Source: Christensenella sp. UBA4263 | GTDB taxonomy: Bacteria > Bacillota > Clostridia > Christensenellales > Aristaeellaceae | Direction: 5' to 3' | Assembly: GCA_002395225.1 (NCBI GenBank) | Contig: DGWH01000052.1 | Span: 2,658-8,745, forward strand | Length of the DNA: 6,088 nt | Shown: positions 5,148-6,088 of the stretch, in pieces | How the letters are laid out: every line of letters starts with the position of its first letter | How positions within the stretch are numbered: the first letter of the stretch is position 1 | Translations under genes and position numbers: made by a program | Notes under the pieces: generated by a model | Told to the model about the DNA's origin: nothing | The model's input: the letters and a program-made list of their open reading frames with translations, nothing else | The model's database searches: none

Positions 5148-6088
5148 TTATGAGTTCTGAATCTTGATATCCACCAGGCGTTCGTACTCGTCCACCAGAC
5201 CCTTAAAGTAATCCATGGCTGCGTGGTAGGTTTCCGCATTCAGTGGATCAACACCGGCTATGGACAGTAGGGTCTGAGGGGCGGCGCTGTGTCCGGCCTT
5301 CAGGAAGTTGAGGTAGTTCTCCACGGCATTTTCCTCGCCATTCAGTATACCCTGAGTGATGGACGCGGCGTAGGAGATGGATGTCGCGTACTGGTATACA
5401 TAGTACACATAGTAAAAGTGCGGGATATCTGCCCAGCGATATTTGGTCTCCGGGAAACTGATGACCGTGTCGCCCCGATAGGTATTCAAGAGCTCAAGAT
5501 ACCTGTCGCTCAGGACCTCGCCATCCAGCGCGCCGCCGGCCTCCACGATCCTGTAAAAATCATCCTCAAATTCCGCGAAGAGCACCTGGTTAAAGAAGGT
5601 GCCAGTGAACAGATCAAGGGCGTTCTGAAGATAGTAGAGCTTCTCATCGTCATTTGAGGCGTGTGACATCTTGTAATTGTAGTAGATCAGTTCATTGGTG
5701 GTGGAGGCCACCTCCTGGGTAAATATGGTGGGGCTGCGATACTGCTTCGGCTGGTTTGCAGTGGTCAGTGCATCATACATGGCGTGACCCATCTCGTGAG
5801 CAATCGTGCTGACATCGTTTGCATAGCCGTTATAGTTGAACAACACCCAGGGAAGATAATCATAGGAGGGCTGTGTTTCAAAGGCTCCGGTGGTCTTGGT
5901 GTCGTTGGGATAGACATCCACATGGCCGCTGGAAAGTATGCCCTTAAAGGTGTCGATGTAGTCCTCGCCTAATATGCTCAGTGCGTCGGTGACTTCGGCG
6001 ACGGCGTCATCATAGTTGACCTTGCCGGGATTGAAGTCGGAAACATAGGTCGCCATGTCGAAGGGATATTGCTCATCCAGACCCAGGC
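5148..6088 (-). CDS. pepF: Oligoendopeptidase F (M3B metallopeptidase), C-terminal part (cut by window edge)
   Basis: Zinc-dependent oligopeptidase that cleaves short peptides inside the cell. The window holds the C-terminal 312 residues of a protein normally about 600 long. The frame stays open to the right edge, reading LGLDEQYPFDMATYVSDF, so the Met at 6056 is internal and not a start. The zinc motif HEMGH is at 5784-5798, and the third ligand glutamate lies in the EVASTTNE stretch (5712-5714). Further on are the family-typical YRWADIPHFYYVYYVYQYAT substrate-pocket region and the FLKAGHSAAPQTLLSIAGVD segment near the C-terminus. All catalytic signatures expected in this half are present. 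No clear intrinsic terminator follows; the inverted repeat at 5016-5067 may serve. It converges on the XRE gene and shares no operon with glnS. Confidence 0.95.
   Translation of the reverse strand, partial: LGLDEQYPFDMATYVSDFNPGKVNYDDAVAEVTDALSILGEDYIDTFKGILSSGHVDVYPNDTKTTGAFETQPSYDYLPWVLFNYNGYANDVSTIAHEMGHAMYDALTTANQPKQYRSPTIFTQEVASTTNELIYYNYKMSHASNDDEKLYYLQNALDLFTGTFFNQVLFAEFEDDFYRIVEAGGALDGEVLSDRYLELLNTYRGDTVISFPETKYRWADIPHFYYVYYVYQYATSISYAASITQGILNGEENAVENYLNFLKAGHSAAPQTLLSIAGVDPLNAETYHAAMDYFKGLVDEYERLVDIKIQNS

Noticed and set aside
5000..5239. Minus-strand frame containing a cysteine- and lysine-rich stretch
   Set aside because: It overlaps the pepF 3' end out of frame and reads through the inverted repeat. 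The CDSC and Lys-rich part looked briefly like a zinc motif but has no second cysteine pair.
6054..6056. ATG at 6056 as the pepF start
   Set aside because: The frame stays open and keeps PepF-like sequence (LGLDEQYPFD) upstream to the window edge, so this Met is internal.

Overview
The window reads as a chromosomal segment of an anaerobic Bacillota, probably a gut-type Clostridia. The evidence is an oxygen-independent class III ribonucleotide reductase (nrdD) under a near-consensus sigma-A promoter with NrdR-like boxes, strong purine-rich Shine-Dalgarno sequences, a PepF-type M3 oligopeptidase, and a C-terminal scrap of a clostridial-type large serine recombinase. The genus cannot be named from this sequence. 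A dedicated glutaminyl-tRNA synthetase is notable, because many Gram-positive bacteria make Gln-tRNA(Gln) by the GatCAB route; its presence fits certain clostridial lineages.

Layout. At 1-559 (minus) lies the N-terminal part of nrdD, which runs off the left edge. Positions 560-878 hold its control region: a TTGACA-17-TATAAT promoter, two NrdR-like boxes 32 bp apart, a possible second promoter further upstream, a long imperfect inverted repeat over the promoter, and the terminator of gltX. At 879-2336 (minus) is gltX (glutamyl-tRNA synthetase), and at 2413-4110 (minus) is glnS (glutaminyl-tRNA synthetase). A hairpin terminator or attenuator sits between them, and no clear gltX promoter is visible. 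The glnS promoter carries a perfect 14-bp palindrome between its -35 and -10 elements.

Positions 4183-5147 look like a small accessory patch. It holds a hairpin, about 50 codons of a serine-recombinase C-terminus (minus, truncated), an intact XRE-family repressor gene on the plus strand with its own promoter, and a perfect 14+14-bp inverted repeat between that gene and the next. At 5148-6088 (minus) is the C-terminal half of an oligoendopeptidase F (pepF), which runs off the right edge.

Functionally, gltX and glnS charge the two related tRNAs needed for Glu and Gln decoding, nrdD supplies dNTPs under anaerobiosis, and pepF recycles peptides. The XRE gene does not belong to these pathways and is best read, with the recombinase scrap, as the relic of a mobile element. 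No convincing new multi-gene system is present. The observations most worth checking are the regulatory and repeat structures at nrdD and glnS and the relic between glnS and pepF.
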